Source: Capronia americana (taxonomy: Eukaryota; Ascomycota; Eurotiomycetes; Chaetothyriales; Herpotrichiellaceae). From it: a stretch of DNA of 64,000 bases. This document shows, in pieces, positions 30,662 to 41,517 of this stretch. Below the pieces are notes generated by a model that was not told where the DNA came from, made no database searches, and worked only from the letters and a program-made list of their open reading frames with translations. How positions within the stretch are numbered: the first letter of the stretch is position 1; the number at the start of each line of letters is the position of its first letter. The position numbers were made by a program, and so were the translations under genes. The stretch spans positions 372,001 through 436,000 of the forward strand of contig JADWQD010000003.1 in NCBI GenBank assembly GCA_016110215.1, read 5' to 3'.

Positions 30662-33600
30662 ATGGCCAGAATAGGTCACGGAGGGTTCCTGGCCCTGGCG
30701 GTGATCTTCCACTTGGTCTACCTTTACTCGATTTTCGATATATACTTTGTCAGTCCCATTGTGCATGGCATGAGGCTATATGGAGTCCAGCAAGAGAAAG
30801 CACCGGCGAAGAGATTGGTCCTGTATGTTGGCGACGGTCTCCGCGCCGACAAGGCCTTCCAGTCCTTCCCAGATCCATCTCCCCCCGACCCAGCCAATGC
30901 CGACCTAACTCCTCGGCCTTTGGCTCCTTTCCTGCGCTCCCGCGTCCTCGAGCATGGCACATTCGGTGTCTCCCATACACGAGTCCCCACAGAGTCACGA
31001 CCCGGTCATGTTGCCCTCATAGCCGGCCTGTACGAAGACGTCTCCGCAGTTACAACGGGATGGAAACTGAACCCGGTCGACTTCGACAGCGTTTTCAACA
31101 GAAGCCGGCACACATGGAGCTGGGGCAGTCCGGACATTCTCCCCATGTTCAAGGATGGTGCGGTACCAGGCCGAATCGATGCAGACACATATGGTGCAGA
31201 ATTTGAAGACTTCTCCCAGGATGCAACAGCGTTGGATGTCTGGGTCTTCGACAGAGTCAAAGACCTCTTTAAATCAGCCAGTACGAATTCTACATTGGAC
31301 GCCATGCTCCGTGAGGACAAGGTCGTTTTCTTTCTCCATCTGCTAGGGTTGGATACCACTGGGCATTCGTACCGCCCATATTCCAAGGAATATCTGCACA
31401 ACATCAAAATTGTGGATCAAGGCGTCCGGGAAATCACCAATCTGATTGACGAATTTTATAGCGACGGCGAGACGGCCTACGTCTTCACCGCTGATCACGG
31501 TATGAGCGACTGGGGGAGTCACGGCGATGGTCATCCCGACAACACAAGGACTCCGCTGATTGCCTGGGGTGCCGGTGTTGCTCAACCTCGAGTGTCTGTT
31601 GGTGAGAAAGCTCCTGGCCATGAAGATGGCTTCTCGTTCGACTGGGGTCTAGACCATGTCCAACGACATGATGTTGATCAAGCCGATGTTGCAGCTCTCA
31701 TGGCATACCTCGCCGGAGTTGAGTATCCTGTGAACTCGGTTGGCAAGCTGCCCTTGTCTTATCTCGCCGCGACGACAGAGGAACAAGCGAATGCATTCCT
31801 AGTCAATACAAAACAGGTTCTGGAGATGTACAGGGTCAAGGAGGAGCAGAAGAAGTCGACTTCGTTGAATTATCAGCCATATCCCCCTTTCTCCAAGACC
31901 AATGCATCTGTCGCTGGTCGTATCTCGGCCATTGAGAGTGCTATCGCCAACAACCAGCACGAACTCGCGATTCAGCTATCCTCGGACCTGTTCAGTCACG
32001 CTCTCCAAGGGCTGCGCTATCTACAGACGTACGACTGGCTTTTCCTCCGAGCTCTCATCACCATTGGGTATCTTGGCTGGATAACGTATGGTATCACGAC
32101 AGTCATTGACCTGCATGTTCTGCATGGTGCGGTGCCGGACGAAAGGACATCTGCTTCACTTGTGGTGTTCTCTTCCATACTTGTTGCCCTGTATTCGTTC
32201 TTCGTCATCGAGCGGTCACCTGTGACATATTATGGATATGCCGTGTTTCCCGTCTTTTTCTGGGAAGAGGTCTTTGCCAGAAGAAAAGCCTTGTCCTCGG
32301 GGTCTAAAGTCCTTCTCGGACATATCCATGGATTCTCCCAGTCCAGCTCTCTCATCGTGCAGGCATTTTGCTTCTTGTTTGTCATTGAGGCTTTGGTGAG
32401 TACAAGTTATCCCGCATCATCTGGCCTGTTGCTGACTCGTCCAGGTTCAAGCGTACTTCCACCGCACTATCCTCACCGTATTATACCTTCTCGGAGCGAT
32501 CTTTCCTGCATCATACGGCGCGGATTTTGTCAAAAAGAACAAACTAATACTCCTCGCATGGGCAGCTGGCTGCCTTGTCCTTAGTACTTTCACACTTCTT
32601 CCTGTCGTCAAGGTCGAGAGTTCCACTATGATCACCGCAGGCGGTCTCCTGATGTTTGGGGCGGGCCTGCTTTATCTTACCTTCGAGCACGATATCACTT
32701 TGCAGTCCAAATCCGCAGGCGCATACAGCGAAACAAATATCTTTTCCCGAACTCTGATGGGACTTCAAACTGGCATTATCCTGCTGACGGTCATCGTGAC
32801 ACGATCGAGCGTCGCCTCACTCCAAGCAAAGAAAGGTCTTCCCATTGGAAATCAACTTGTTGGCTGGTTGGTCCTTTTGGCTTCAATCATCCTCCCCTTC
32901 GTCCACCGGATAGCACCAAATAGACACTACCTCCACCGTTTGGTCATCATCTTCCTTACCTTCTCACCGTCTTTCGTCCTCCTCACGATCTCCTACGAAG
33001 GCCTCTTCTACTTTGCCTTCTGCTTCATCCTCCTCGCCTGGGTGCGACTCGAACACGCCATTCAGCAGTATACTTCCCCTCAACCTCAGCCGAAGTTATC
33101 TCAATCTCCTGCAAACAGCATCACCATAACATCGAAATCCCCGACCTCGTCAAACATACATCCTGAACAAACGTTTCGGACCCTTGCCCTCCCCGACGTG
33201 CGCCGCGCCCTCTTCTTCCTCTTCTTCCTACAATCCGCCTTCTTCTCGACCGGAAATATCGCCTCTGTATCCTCATTTTCCCTCGACGCGGTCTATCGCC
33301 TGATTCCTGTCTTCGACCCCTTCTCTCAAGGCGCTCTCCTGCTCTTCAAAATCATGGTCCCCTTTGCGATCATTTCCGCCGCACTTGGCATTTTAAATCG
33401 AAGGTTAGGACTGCAGTCCTCGGCACTGTTCATGACGGTGATGAGCATAAGTGACATCATGACACTGAATTTCTTCTGGATGGTGAGAGACGAGGGGAGC
33501 TGGTTGGATATTGGAACGACGATTAGTCACTTTGTGATTGGGAGTTTGTTGTGTGTCTTCGTGGCTGGATTAGAGGGGGTGAGCCAGGCTCTCATTAGCG

Positions 33601-33758
33601 GTGTGGAGGTGGATAGCTTTGAGGACAGGACGAAAGAGAAGGGAGGTGTTGAGGTTGTCAACAAGAGCGGTGTACACGAAAATGGAGGAGCCAATGGCCA
33701 TGCGAAGGAGGCCAAGCAGGGGAGGGAGGGTGTTGATGAACGACCCGTCATTGATTAG
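30662..33758 (+). CDS. MCD4: GPI ethanolamine phosphate transferase 1, MCD4/PIG-N
   Basis: Exons are 30662..32395 and 32445..33758, giving 1015 residues. The intron (GTGAGT...CCAG) has a GCTGACT branch. The N-terminus FLALAVIFHLVYLYSIFDIYF is a membrane anchor. A luminal catalytic domain of the alkaline-phosphatase type follows, with YVGDGLRADKAF, TESRPGHVALIAGLYED, and FTADHGMSDWGSHGDGHPDN, which holds metal-binding D and H residues. The second half has about 13 hydrophobic segments and a short soluble tail. The enzyme adds phosphoethanolamine to the first mannose of GPI precursors in the ER, a step needed for wall-protein anchoring. The gene ends convergently with the hydrophilic-protein gene, 0.7 kb away. 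Confidence 0.95.
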
Positions 33759-34484
33759 TGTGGCTGGGAAGTGATCTTTACTGTGTACGAAATCCTCGAA
33801 ATCAGTTTTTGGAGGTGTTACAAGAGTCGTCTCTTGTATATACATGCGACTCGGCGTTTTCCCTGCTACGTAACCCCATCTGCCCGAGCCTCTTGAACAT
33901 ATCCGAGCGTGATCCGAACGTATTCCCTACACAGCAACAGGCGCTTGGGCACGGCACGAACTTCAAACGTCACGACTCTCCGCTAACAGGCATCCTCCCC
34001 GAGATCTCAGTATGAGACTTCTTACGGAAAGAGGGAGAGTACATTCGTTATCGGAGCTCTCAGCTGCACGCCATGGGAGACACTAATCGAGAACGGTCTA
34101 CTGTACGGACGGACGCATCACTTACTCACTGTGTGAGAGGTACTGTGTTATGAATGGTAGGAGTACAGTAACTTTTCTTTCGTTCTGTACACAATAGCCA
34201 TTGGCCTCGCTAGACACGTCTTACTAGCTATAGATGTGTCTTCTTGTCCCGTACTCGTAGTAGGGAATGGGAAGATGGAAGACAAGCCGAGCACGCCTGC
34301 TCTGTCGGCATCGAGTGCATACTCTCACTATCCACCTGTTCAGTGAGATCTCCTCTTACGGCAGGTATTGCATCTCTAACCAATCTCCCTTCAATCTCGT
34401 GGAGCACATTACTCTCTGGGCGCACCAGGTCCCCTTTTCGACACTCCCGTCGTAGTATTTCTCGATCCCAAACCTTTAAGCATA
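33759..34484. other. intergenic, two convergent 3' ends
   Basis: This lies between the 3' ends of MCD4 and the hydrophilic-protein gene. No conserved frame or repeat was seen. Confidence 0.5.
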
Positions 34485-35173
34485 CTAACCCGCCTTCGCT
34501 CCTTCGCTCGCCACAAATTCTGCCCCCTCGGGCTCCTTCTCCTCCGCGCCTGCCAGAGACTGGTTGTGTTCCTTGATCGGGCCCGTCGGATGGGCACTGT
34601 CTTCCTGTAACCGGCGGAACTCCTGATTCGGGTCATCAGGATTGTGTAGGCCGCTGCCTCCTGTGGCGCCAGCGCCCTCGGGACCGGATGTGGCCTTTTT
34701 CGAGGTGTGGTGGCCCTCGTGGCGGAGTTCGGTGCTTGTCTGACCTTGGCCTGGGTGACCCAAGCCGGTATGTACATCCGCGGAGGTAGCGCCCGGGAGA
34801 GTGCTTAGGGGATCAGTGCGGACGCCTTCTTTGCCGTGGGAGCGGTCAACGTTGTCGTTGAATTGTTGGCCTGGGATCTCATATGTAGCATCTGGTTGGA
34901 AAGTTGATTCTTTGGGGGCGGTCCCTGCTGGGAGGGTTTTGGCCGAGAATTCGGGGACATTGTCGTTGGGTGATGTCTTTTGGCCTACTTGGTGCTGGAG
35001 AGGCTTGTCAGCTGTGACTTCCCAGGTGCGTACGGTCCTCTGAGGTTTCTCAGACCATGAGGCGTTGATGGCTGAGTACTTACTCCGTGCTTCTCCATGG
35101 GCTCTGCACGGGGCTGTCTGGGATGGAACTCGCCCTGAGCATTGGTCATTGAGTCCGCGTTTCTTGCTGCCAT
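34485..35173 (-). CDS. conserved-looking hydrophilic protein of unknown function
   Basis: Exon 1 is 35173..35084 and exon 2 is 34994..34485, giving 199 residues. The intron has a GTAAGT donor, a CTGAC branch and a CTCCAG acceptor. The protein starts MAARNADSMTNAQGEFHPRQ. It is highly charged, rich in Gly, His, Pro and Glu, with almost no hydrophobic runs and no cysteine. Motifs such as YEIPGQQFNDNVDRSHGKEG and GLHNPDDPNQEFRRLQEDS look like short conserved blocks in a disordered chain. Such composition is shared by stress-related hydrophilic proteins, but I cannot assign a family. Correct splice signals and steady frame support a real gene. It faces the Tudor-type gene across a 491-bp divergent promoter. 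Confidence 0.75.
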
Positions 35174-35664
35174 GGTGTATTGATTGATTTAATCCGTGAT
35201 TTTTTTGATGTACGTTTCTTTCAAGGAGTACTTCTCTCGAATGATGAAAATGAGTTTAGAAGAAGCAGTTCAAGGAGGGATGAACTCGGATTCAAAAATG
35301 GTCCTGTGCGGCGTCCTAGCAGTTGACGTCATGCTTGAAACCCTCATGATCTCATTCTCTGCGGCGATGTTTCCATACGCGTTGAAGCAGTGTGAAATTC
35401 GAGTCGGCGTTGTTGAAGATCGGCAGGCACGATAACCTCAGAGTGAACGGATGACGCCAGGGAAAATGGAGGCCGAACCAATCAAGTCGCATAGTTTTCA
35501 GCCTCGCAGGGAAGGGACCATGAGCACAAAGTGACGTTGATAATGGGTACATCTACCCGCACTAACTACTCGTAAAGAAGAGGGGCTCGCAATTGCGCAG
35601 CTCTACGAGTAACTTAGCGAAACCATCACCAACCGGCAACTTTCGTACCAAGTCAAGAGAAACG
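35174..35664. promoter_or_regulatory. divergent promoter region, hydrophilic protein / Tudor-domain protein
   Basis: Both start codons point away from this 491-bp interval. No gene or known site was seen. Common regulation of the two small hydrophilic proteins is possible but unproven. Confidence 0.55.
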
Positions 35665-36038
35665 ATGTCTGAGATTAAGTCGAAGGGCGGAGCACCCATT
35701 GAAGAGGGTGATACTGTCAGCACGCCAGTAAGTGCAGTGGCATCCCATAGGATAAATCGGAAAAAGGCTTACTGGAACAGTACCGTGGAGGAAAGCACGA
35801 AGGGCAGGTGAGCACCTCATCCCTTGTGGAGGCTCAGGTCCAAAACACAGCTAATAACTGACACCACCCCGATGTGTTGAACCAGGTCGAAGCAATAGTC
35901 ACAAGCGAGAGGCACGCTAAACAACTAGAAGGTGCTAAAGGGGCAGGTCATGCACCGGCAGTTGTGTTCACCGACCAAAACAACAAGAAAGTCGCGCACA
36001 AGCCAACCACAGTGACCAACTTGGATAAGGAAGACTGA
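35665..36038 (+). CDS. small hypervirulence-associated (HVA1) Tudor-domain protein, DUF2945
   Basis: Exons are 35665..35727, 35781..35807 (27 nt) and 35886..36038, giving 80 residues. Both donors (GTAAGT, GTGAGC) and acceptors (ACAG, CCAG) are normal. The product starts MSEIKSKGGAPIEEGDTVST, then YRGGKHEGQVEAIVTSE, and ends with VFTDQNNKKVAHKPTTVTNL. This matches the small Tudor-like DUF2945 domain, in which a G-D-x-V strand and the GGKHEGxV turn are conserved. The family is named after a Cryptococcus protein linked to virulence; most members are uncharacterised and probably bind nucleic acid or a peptide. Exons this short leave no long open frame, so the gene is easily overlooked. Confidence 0.82.
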
Positions 36039-36183
36039 AGCAGACGTGGTAGAGTTATCGAGCTCGAAAGGGTGGAGGCTAACAAAAACGGGCTGGTCCA
36101 ATACAACTCATGGAATCTTGCTGAAAATGACATTGGACCCCCTGTTCTTGCCGGGCTCAGATCGTTTTTGACTTGCGTTGTCT

Positions 36184-36940
36184 TCATGGAAGGACTTCCG
36201 CAATTCTCAAGCGATTCCATTGTCCGTCGGGGTTGAAAACCGTGTCTGCAGCAATTTGGTAGCCATCGGTCCTTGTTGCCTACTGTTTGCAAAGCGACAG
36301 CGTCAACCCTGTCACCCTGACCCGCAGCTTCAACGAGCTCACGAACAATTTGGAAGTGAGGATCTTCTCCGATGGTTATCTCATCAACCACTCGGCCATT
36401 GTTGACCACATTTCTTGTACAGTTGAGATGAGGCTGAGTTGTTACTCTTGTCGGGCTGAACGTAGACGAAGTCAGACAGCAGCTGCTTGCTAATCTGTAC
36501 ATCGTCGAATAGCCTAGGTAGAACCTGAATACCAAGCCCCAGCAGCACAGTGGTTTTGTCGCTAGTCTTACGTGCGCAATATTCTCTCTTAGATGTCGCC
36601 TTTGCCTAAGCATCGATTTCGACCCTTGTGACTTTCACAACGTCCCCCAGCCGCAGCTACCCAGATGGCGGAGTAGCCCTCCCCAGGTTGCCGACTTCGA
36701 GTACGTTTTTGGCTCCACAGCAATGATAGGATGCTCCTTTGGCTGAGGGACATTAATACGGCGGAGGTCCTTGGAATGAGAGTTCGGGCGGGCGAACTAG
36801 AGAACTTCGGTGCCCGTTCCGAAATGGCGAGAGCAGGTGAGCATTCATGACCTCTTCGAAGGCAGCCCATCGTGGATCACGCTCGTGAAGAAGAAGTTGC
36901 CGGCTCTGGTTGGCAGTAATATTGTGTACGAGATATTGAA
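36184..36940 (-). pseudogene. decayed O-methyltransferase (family 3, catechol-type)
   Basis: The reverse strand holds the motifs of a SAM-dependent O-methyltransferase in the right order but in different frames. These are NVLEVG near 36707-36690, GYSAIWVAAAG at 36678-36646, VEIDA at 36623-36609 followed at once by TAG, RENIAH at 36589-36572 and LLGLGIQVLPRLFDDV near 36548-36501. FVYVQPDKSNN (36470-36438), NVVNNGRVVDE at 36412-36380 and ALQTVG near 36295-36278 follow. The last part, DGYQIA, runs to a TGA at 36186-36184. At least four frame changes and two stops interrupt it, and the segment between the DKSNN and NVV motifs is shortened. No set of normal introns would repair this. Intact relatives methylate catechol-like phenols. 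The 5' limit is approximate. No mobile element was seen beside it. Confidence 0.8.
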
Positions 36941-37018
36941 AAACGCCGAATGGACGGAAGTACTGTTCGCCTTGGGGAGGTTGTTGAGCTCAATCCCTTG
37001 ATTTCGAGGTTCTCTAAT

Positions 37019-37558
37019 TCAGGGAATTGGACTGCGAACCCTTGCCTCGGCTCTCTTTTTCCGCCGCTCTAGCTCAGACGATATATCTGGATGTAGTGGC
37101 GTGGCAAGGACAGTCGCAATGGTGTAGTCTCCATCGTGGCTGATACTCAGTTGGGCAACTTGCTCGGTCACCTTACTGGAAGAAGCAGCATGGTCTGAAT
37201 TGTTGCAGGAGATCGGGTTCATACCACAGACGATATGCACAGCACCACCAGAGTCAGCTTCAACTCTCAAGTCTCGAAAGCTTAGAAGAGAAGCGCCCCA
37301 AGCCTTTTTGGCTGCTTCCTTAGCAGCCCACCGGCCAGCGATCCAAGCAGCGATATGCTCTGTCCGGAGTCGGTCGTGAGCATGCGCATCGTTCCAAGCT
37401 GGAAAGCGACGGCTGAGATCGTCTAGCTCCAGGGGGAGTAAGAAACGATTGGTGAGCTTGATCACCCGTCGAATATTGGGTTGGAGTGGGGACAGTATTC
37501 TGTTCGTTGCGATGATATCTGTGCCCACGCGCAATTGTAGAGGGAATGGCAAGCGCAT
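37019..37558 (-). CDS. PPT2: mitochondrial-type holo-[acyl-carrier-protein] synthase (AcpS family)
   Basis: This is a single exon of 179 residues from the ATG at 37558. VGTDIIATNRI near residue 12 carries the Mg2+-binding Asp of AcpS enzymes. WIAGRWAAKEAAKKAW near residue 70 is the second signature, with the conserved Glu and Lys. LSISHDGDYTIATVLA near the end is the third (SxSHx motif). The length and single-domain form match AcpS/Ppt2, which moves 4'-phosphopantetheine from CoA onto the mitochondrial acyl carrier protein, feeding lipoic acid synthesis. The N-terminus is short for a presequence (MRLPFPLQLR), but basic and hydrophobic residues alternate. A separate Sfp-type enzyme for secondary metabolism would look different. 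Confidence 0.9.
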   Translation of the reverse strand: MRLPFPLQLRVGTDIIATNRILSPLQPNIRRVIKLTNRFLLPLELDDLSRRFPAWNDAHAHDRLRTEHIAAWIAGRWAAKEAAKKAWGASLLSFRDLRVEADSGGAVHIVCGMNPISCNNSDHAASSSKVTEQVAQLSISHDGDYTIATVLATPLHPDISSELERRKKRAEARVRSPIP

Positions 37559-38101
37559 GAAGGTCGACGCTGCTGGACTCAGTGGTAGATGAATTGTCGA
37601 GTTGAGCTATGGACGTGAGAGTGAGGACGTGCGTCTGCTGCGAGAGGTCTGCTGGGTGCATTAACCGACGCGAAGCTGGTGCATGGTCAGGTGCGATGGG
37701 AGTGAAGCGAGAAATCATTGGCAGGCGCGAGTTGGAGAAAAAGATAAGTCACGTCGACGATGTAGTGAAGTCGGCGCCGGAAATCCGCTGTCCACTCTTC
37801 AGTGATCAATGTTTATGCTGTTACGAATACGATAGCTATAGTATTACAGCGACTGTATTGGCTACCTCTCTCAACTTCCTATCGCGGTCGCTTTCTGAGG
37901 TGCCGATACCCATTGTGATAGCGACCTTTACAACCTGCTGAACGGCCTAACTCTTGCCTCTACATCACGCACAACTCCGTGGCGTGCGGAGAACGTGGCA
38001 CTGTGTGCTGTCTTGAATCGCCCGTCTTCCATCACTGAGCGCGACTTCTCTCTCAACACTTTATCTGTTTGCAAGCAAAAATCAAGTGACAGCCTTTCAA
38101 G
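37559..38101. promoter_or_regulatory. divergent promoter region, PPT2 / acyltransferase
   Basis: This 543-bp interval separates two diverging start codons. No conserved frame or known motif was recognised. Confidence 0.5.
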
Positions 38102-39197
38102 ATGCCGGTGAAGCATATCAAATGTTCCGGAACGCCATATGAGGTGAGCCCGAGCCCCCCAAACTAGGAACAGTGCCGCGATTAACCTCTCTATGCAGAT
38201 TGGTTATCAGCATGGTCAGGGAGCCAAGACCGAGGTGCACGGCAGTATTGCCTTTTATGGAGCGTTCTTCAAGCAGAGAACAAAGCTGGCATGGTCAGAA
38301 GTCGGTGAAGTGGCCAGGAAATTCGTTCCGTTCATCGAGTCATCGTATCCAGAGTATGTGGAGGAGATGCAGGGCGTTGCTGATGGCGCCGGCGTGGACC
38401 TGGTATCCATCATCGCATTGAATGTGCGCACCGAAATCGCCTTTGGCATGTTGAGCGATGGTTGCACCGCCTTGTCCTGGAAGACTTCAGATGCCAGTTT
38501 CCTGGCTCAGAATTGGGATTGGAACTTCGATCAGACACCAAACATCATCTGTCTCTCGATCAAGCAATCTCCCAAGCCAAGCATCCACATGATGACCGAA
38601 GGCGGCATCATTGGCAAAATAGGCCTCAATTCTGCAGGAGTTGGAGTCACCTTGAACGCTATACAGGCGCCAGGCGTCTCATACGACAAGCTCCCGTGCC
38701 ATCTTGCGCTCAGGACAGTGCTGAACAGTACTTCCAGAGAGGCAGCGGCGAATGCTCTGCGCAAGACAGGGTTAGCTTCAGCCTGCCATATCACAATCGC
38801 TGATTCCTCGACCGGTGGAATCGGGTTTGAATGCACAGCTCTTGACATTGTTGAGATGCCCATGGAAAAAGACGGTCGGCTGCCGGGCACTTGTACTCAT
38901 TCGAATCACCTGGTCAAGAAACACAAGGTAGAGGGAACATTGTTCTTGAACGACTCCCCTTTCCGTCTTGACCGCATTCAAGAACTGATGCAAGACACTG
39001 GCAAGCCATCGTTGGAAGGCATTAGTGAAATGTTGAAAGACGACAAGAACTATCCTACCGCGATCAACAGAGCTGTCGGCGAGAAGAGTACCAGCCAGAC
39101 GTTGTTCTCAATTGTGATGGACCTGGGAAAAGGTTTTGCAAGAGTCAAGATGGGTCGACCAACGGAGGATGGGGAAGTTTTTGAGCTGAAGCCGTGA
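38102..39197 (+). CDS. peptidase C45 acyltransferase, isopenicillin N acyltransferase-like
   Basis: Exon 1 is 38102..38143 and exon 2 is 38199..39197, giving 346 residues. The intron runs GTGAGC...GCAG. The start MPVKHIKCSGTPYEIGYQHG and the self-processing site SDGCTALSW are those of the Ntn-hydrolase family that includes penicillin acyl-CoA:6-APA acyltransferase. The nucleophile Cys falls at residue 103, the same number as in the Penicillium enzyme, and is preceded by Gly as needed for autocleavage. Other blocks are FLAQNWDWNFDQ, EGGIIGKIGLNSAGVGVTLN and GTCTHSNHL. The C-terminus FELKP lacks a peroxisomal signal, as in the cytosolic IAL homologue. No other beta-lactam gene is near, so the natural substrate is probably another amide. 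Confidence 0.9.
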
Positions 39198-39315
39198 ACA
39201 TTGCGGGAACGCGAGACACTCAAGTCAGGCGTGATGTAGCGGCGTTTGATCCGTCTAACTTATGTACAATCCGCAAGTCGTCCCAATTGTCATGTCGCCG
39301 TGCTTTCTCCTCAGC

Positions 39316-39689
39316 TCAATGCGCTTCCTTGCCCGAGATCTTATTCGCCTTCTCTTCTTGCTCGACCTGCTGTAGGAAGTCCCTACGGCGCATAAGTTCT
39401 TGTGGTCCGGAGGCAGAGGAGGGTGTCATGTCCTTACTGAATGAACTTCTCCTCGTCTTTGCTCGAAGCATTGATAGGCGGTGTATTTGAGTTCTTGTTC
39501 TTGCTCCCACCTGGAATTAAGAAGGGAATGGCGAAGACCGCGCCGAGCGTAGCCATGGATAGCTACATACCGTCAGTTTCAGAAGGAACAGTACAGCATG
39601 GATCAATCGGGATTCAGGCTTTTGGAGCACTGTTGACATACGACATGTGATCCGACCTGGCGGCCCGCAATAGTGTACATGGCAACCAT
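39316..39689 (-). CDS. ATP19: mitochondrial ATP synthase subunit k (Atp19)
   Basis: Exons are 39689..39642, 39562..39438 and 39382..39316, giving 79 residues. Donors are GTATGT and GTAAGG, acceptors TGTAG and CGTAG. The product begins MVAMYTIAGRQVGSHVLSMA, the typical subunit k N-terminus, with its single membrane helix continuing as TLGAVFAIPFLIP. After a polar linker come PPINASSKDEEKFIQDFL and a charged tail. Subunit k is a small membrane subunit of the Fo sector that helps ATP synthase dimers shape cristae. Only the spliced form restores EEKFIQDFL; reading through intron 2 stops after FIQ. The gene is divergent from the MTP18-type gene, also mitochondrial, 377 bp away. Confidence 0.88.
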
Positions 39690-40066
39690 CTTGACGGTTC
39701 GGGGGGTGTCGGGAGATCGTTCTGTGATGAAGTGCGAATGAAGTGTGTTTGAGGGAGCAGTTCAATTCCACTTGGTTAATTGCGTTTTGCGTCTGAGAAA
39801 CCAGGAGCTTCGATGCCATGACTCGCCGTACTGCTAGAGGCTGCCAGATGGAGCGTATGATCTACAGTAGCACAGGCCATGACGTTTCCGCCTCGGCGCC
39901 GGGTGAGCTCGCGAAGTAGTTGCTCGATGGGCACCCAGCTCGAATCTCTTGCCACGAAGGCATTTCTGCCTGTGTCGCCTTCTTTATAAGTGAAACTCAG
40001 AGCTTGAGGCCTGCGTAAAGCTTCAAGCTTTCTTCGTGCTCCCCCTGAACTGTCTTCCCCTACACG
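39690..40066. promoter_or_regulatory. divergent promoter region, ATP19 / MTP18-type
   Basis: This 377-bp interval lies between two diverging mitochondrial genes, which suggests joint control. I did not find an obvious CCAAT box or other named site. Confidence 0.55.
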
Positions 40067-40919
40067 ATGGCTGGCAAAGACGGGGACCCCCCTCCGAACT
40101 CTGCGTTCCCACGAGAGCGACTGAACAAGGACCTCCAAAGGCTGATTGACAAACAAGATGATGTGTGGGACAATATCTACGAGGGGGAGGGACCCGACAC
40201 AACCGACACAAACGTGCGATATGCGGCCTACGCCAACCGCTTGCGCACCATCATGTTGAGCGCCCATCGTTACGTCGCATATACTTCAGACATTGGCGAG
40301 TCATTCCGGCCTATTGCCCATCCCATACTCGTTAGAAGCGCATATGGGATCTCGTGGGCATATATCCTCGGTGATGTCGGTCACGAAGGGTGGAAGGCAT
40401 ACAAGAGGAATCAGAGGTTGACTGCACCGCATGGTGACGAGCACTTCGACGGAAGGCAAAAAGAGATCATGGACAAGGTCAATGCTGCTCCTCCGACACA
40501 TCCTGTCCGCATACCGGCGATTGAGGACTATAAGGCGGTGATGGCGCAGCGTGCCGTGTTCCAGAGCCTTGCGTCTATGGGATTGCCGGCGTTCACCATA
40601 CATTCCATCGTTAAATATTCGGGGAAAGCGCTCAAGAATGCAACGAACACCACAGTGAGGACGTGGGGGCCGATAGGCGTAAGTGAGGTTGTGACACCGT
40701 CGACCGCAGACACTAACAGAAAGGCAGCTCGGTCTCGCAGCGGTACCGGCACTGCCATATTTGTTCGATAAGCCTGTTGAGGAGGCCGTGGAATGGACTT
40801 TCTATACCGCCTTCCGGGCGATTGGCGGGGAAAGCGCGGTTGGAAACAGGCCTCATACGGGCAGAAAGGAGGCTCTGCAAGTCGAAGCGAAGATTGCACA
40901 TGAAAAGAAGGATTTATAA
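40067..40919 (+). CDS. mitochondrial fission process protein 1 (MTP18/MTFP1) family
   Basis: Exon 1 is 40067..40678 and exon 2 is 40728..40919, giving 267 residues. The intron runs GTAAGT...GGCAG with a CTAAC branch. Family blocks are VRYAAYANRLRTIMLSAHRY, AYTSDIGESFRPI, GISWAYILGDVGHEGWKAY, VFQSLASMGLPAFTIHSIVKY and, after the splice, LGLAAVPALPYLFDKPVEEAVEWTF. They form three or four moderate membrane helices as in MTP18, an inner-membrane protein that promotes mitochondrial division in animals. Fungal members are longer at the N-terminus and little studied. Splicing is needed to reach the last helix. The divergent partner encodes an ATP synthase subunit. Confidence 0.9.
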
Positions 40920-41517
40920 AGTAAAGACCGAGCTATTTCGGCACCACTACTCTGCGCCTCGACTCTCCACCATGCACATACTATCCTACTCACCTCACAT
41001 ACATTCGAACTGTCGTTGACAGTCGGCAACTGGCGGCATTAAAAGACAGTGTTCTAGATGAGATTAGTTCGCAGCTTTCTCCCACGGCTCGCACATTGAG
41101 TCCAGCGGCTCATATTGCCGCGTCGGATTCGACGGCAAATATACCCTCATCACTCTCATCGTCTTTCTTTCGTGTCTGTTTCATTTGCGTCGATCTTTCG
41201 GATCCATCAACTCGGATGTACCTCGTAGCCTTGTCGGCTATTGAGCAAGGCTGTGAGGCTTGAGAAGAACCGGACCGATATCGGGTCGGTGTAGATTGAC
41301 CCGAAGCCAGCATTTGAGTCAACTCTCGAGTCCATCTCGCTGCGCGTAACCAGATTTCCTAGGAGATACGACAATCCTGCTCGCAACACAGTCAGCAGAG
41401 AGCCGACACCTCGAGAGCGCAGAGTCCTCTCTACACAACTCATCTCGGCCATTACCAGAGACTGCCAGCCATAAACCCCATCCGGCTGGCCTCAATGCCA
41501 CCGCCTCTGCGACCGAC
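40920..41517. other. intergenic
   Basis: This holds the 3' end of the MTP18-type gene and the promoter of the next plus-strand gene. Short frames on both strands look like chance. No gene was seen. Confidence 0.5.

Noticed and set aside
35948..36613. 221-codon minus frame read as one intact gene
   Set aside because: Only part of it matches an O-methyltransferase; the other motifs lie in different frames, so it is part of a pseudogene, and its end overlaps the Tudor gene.
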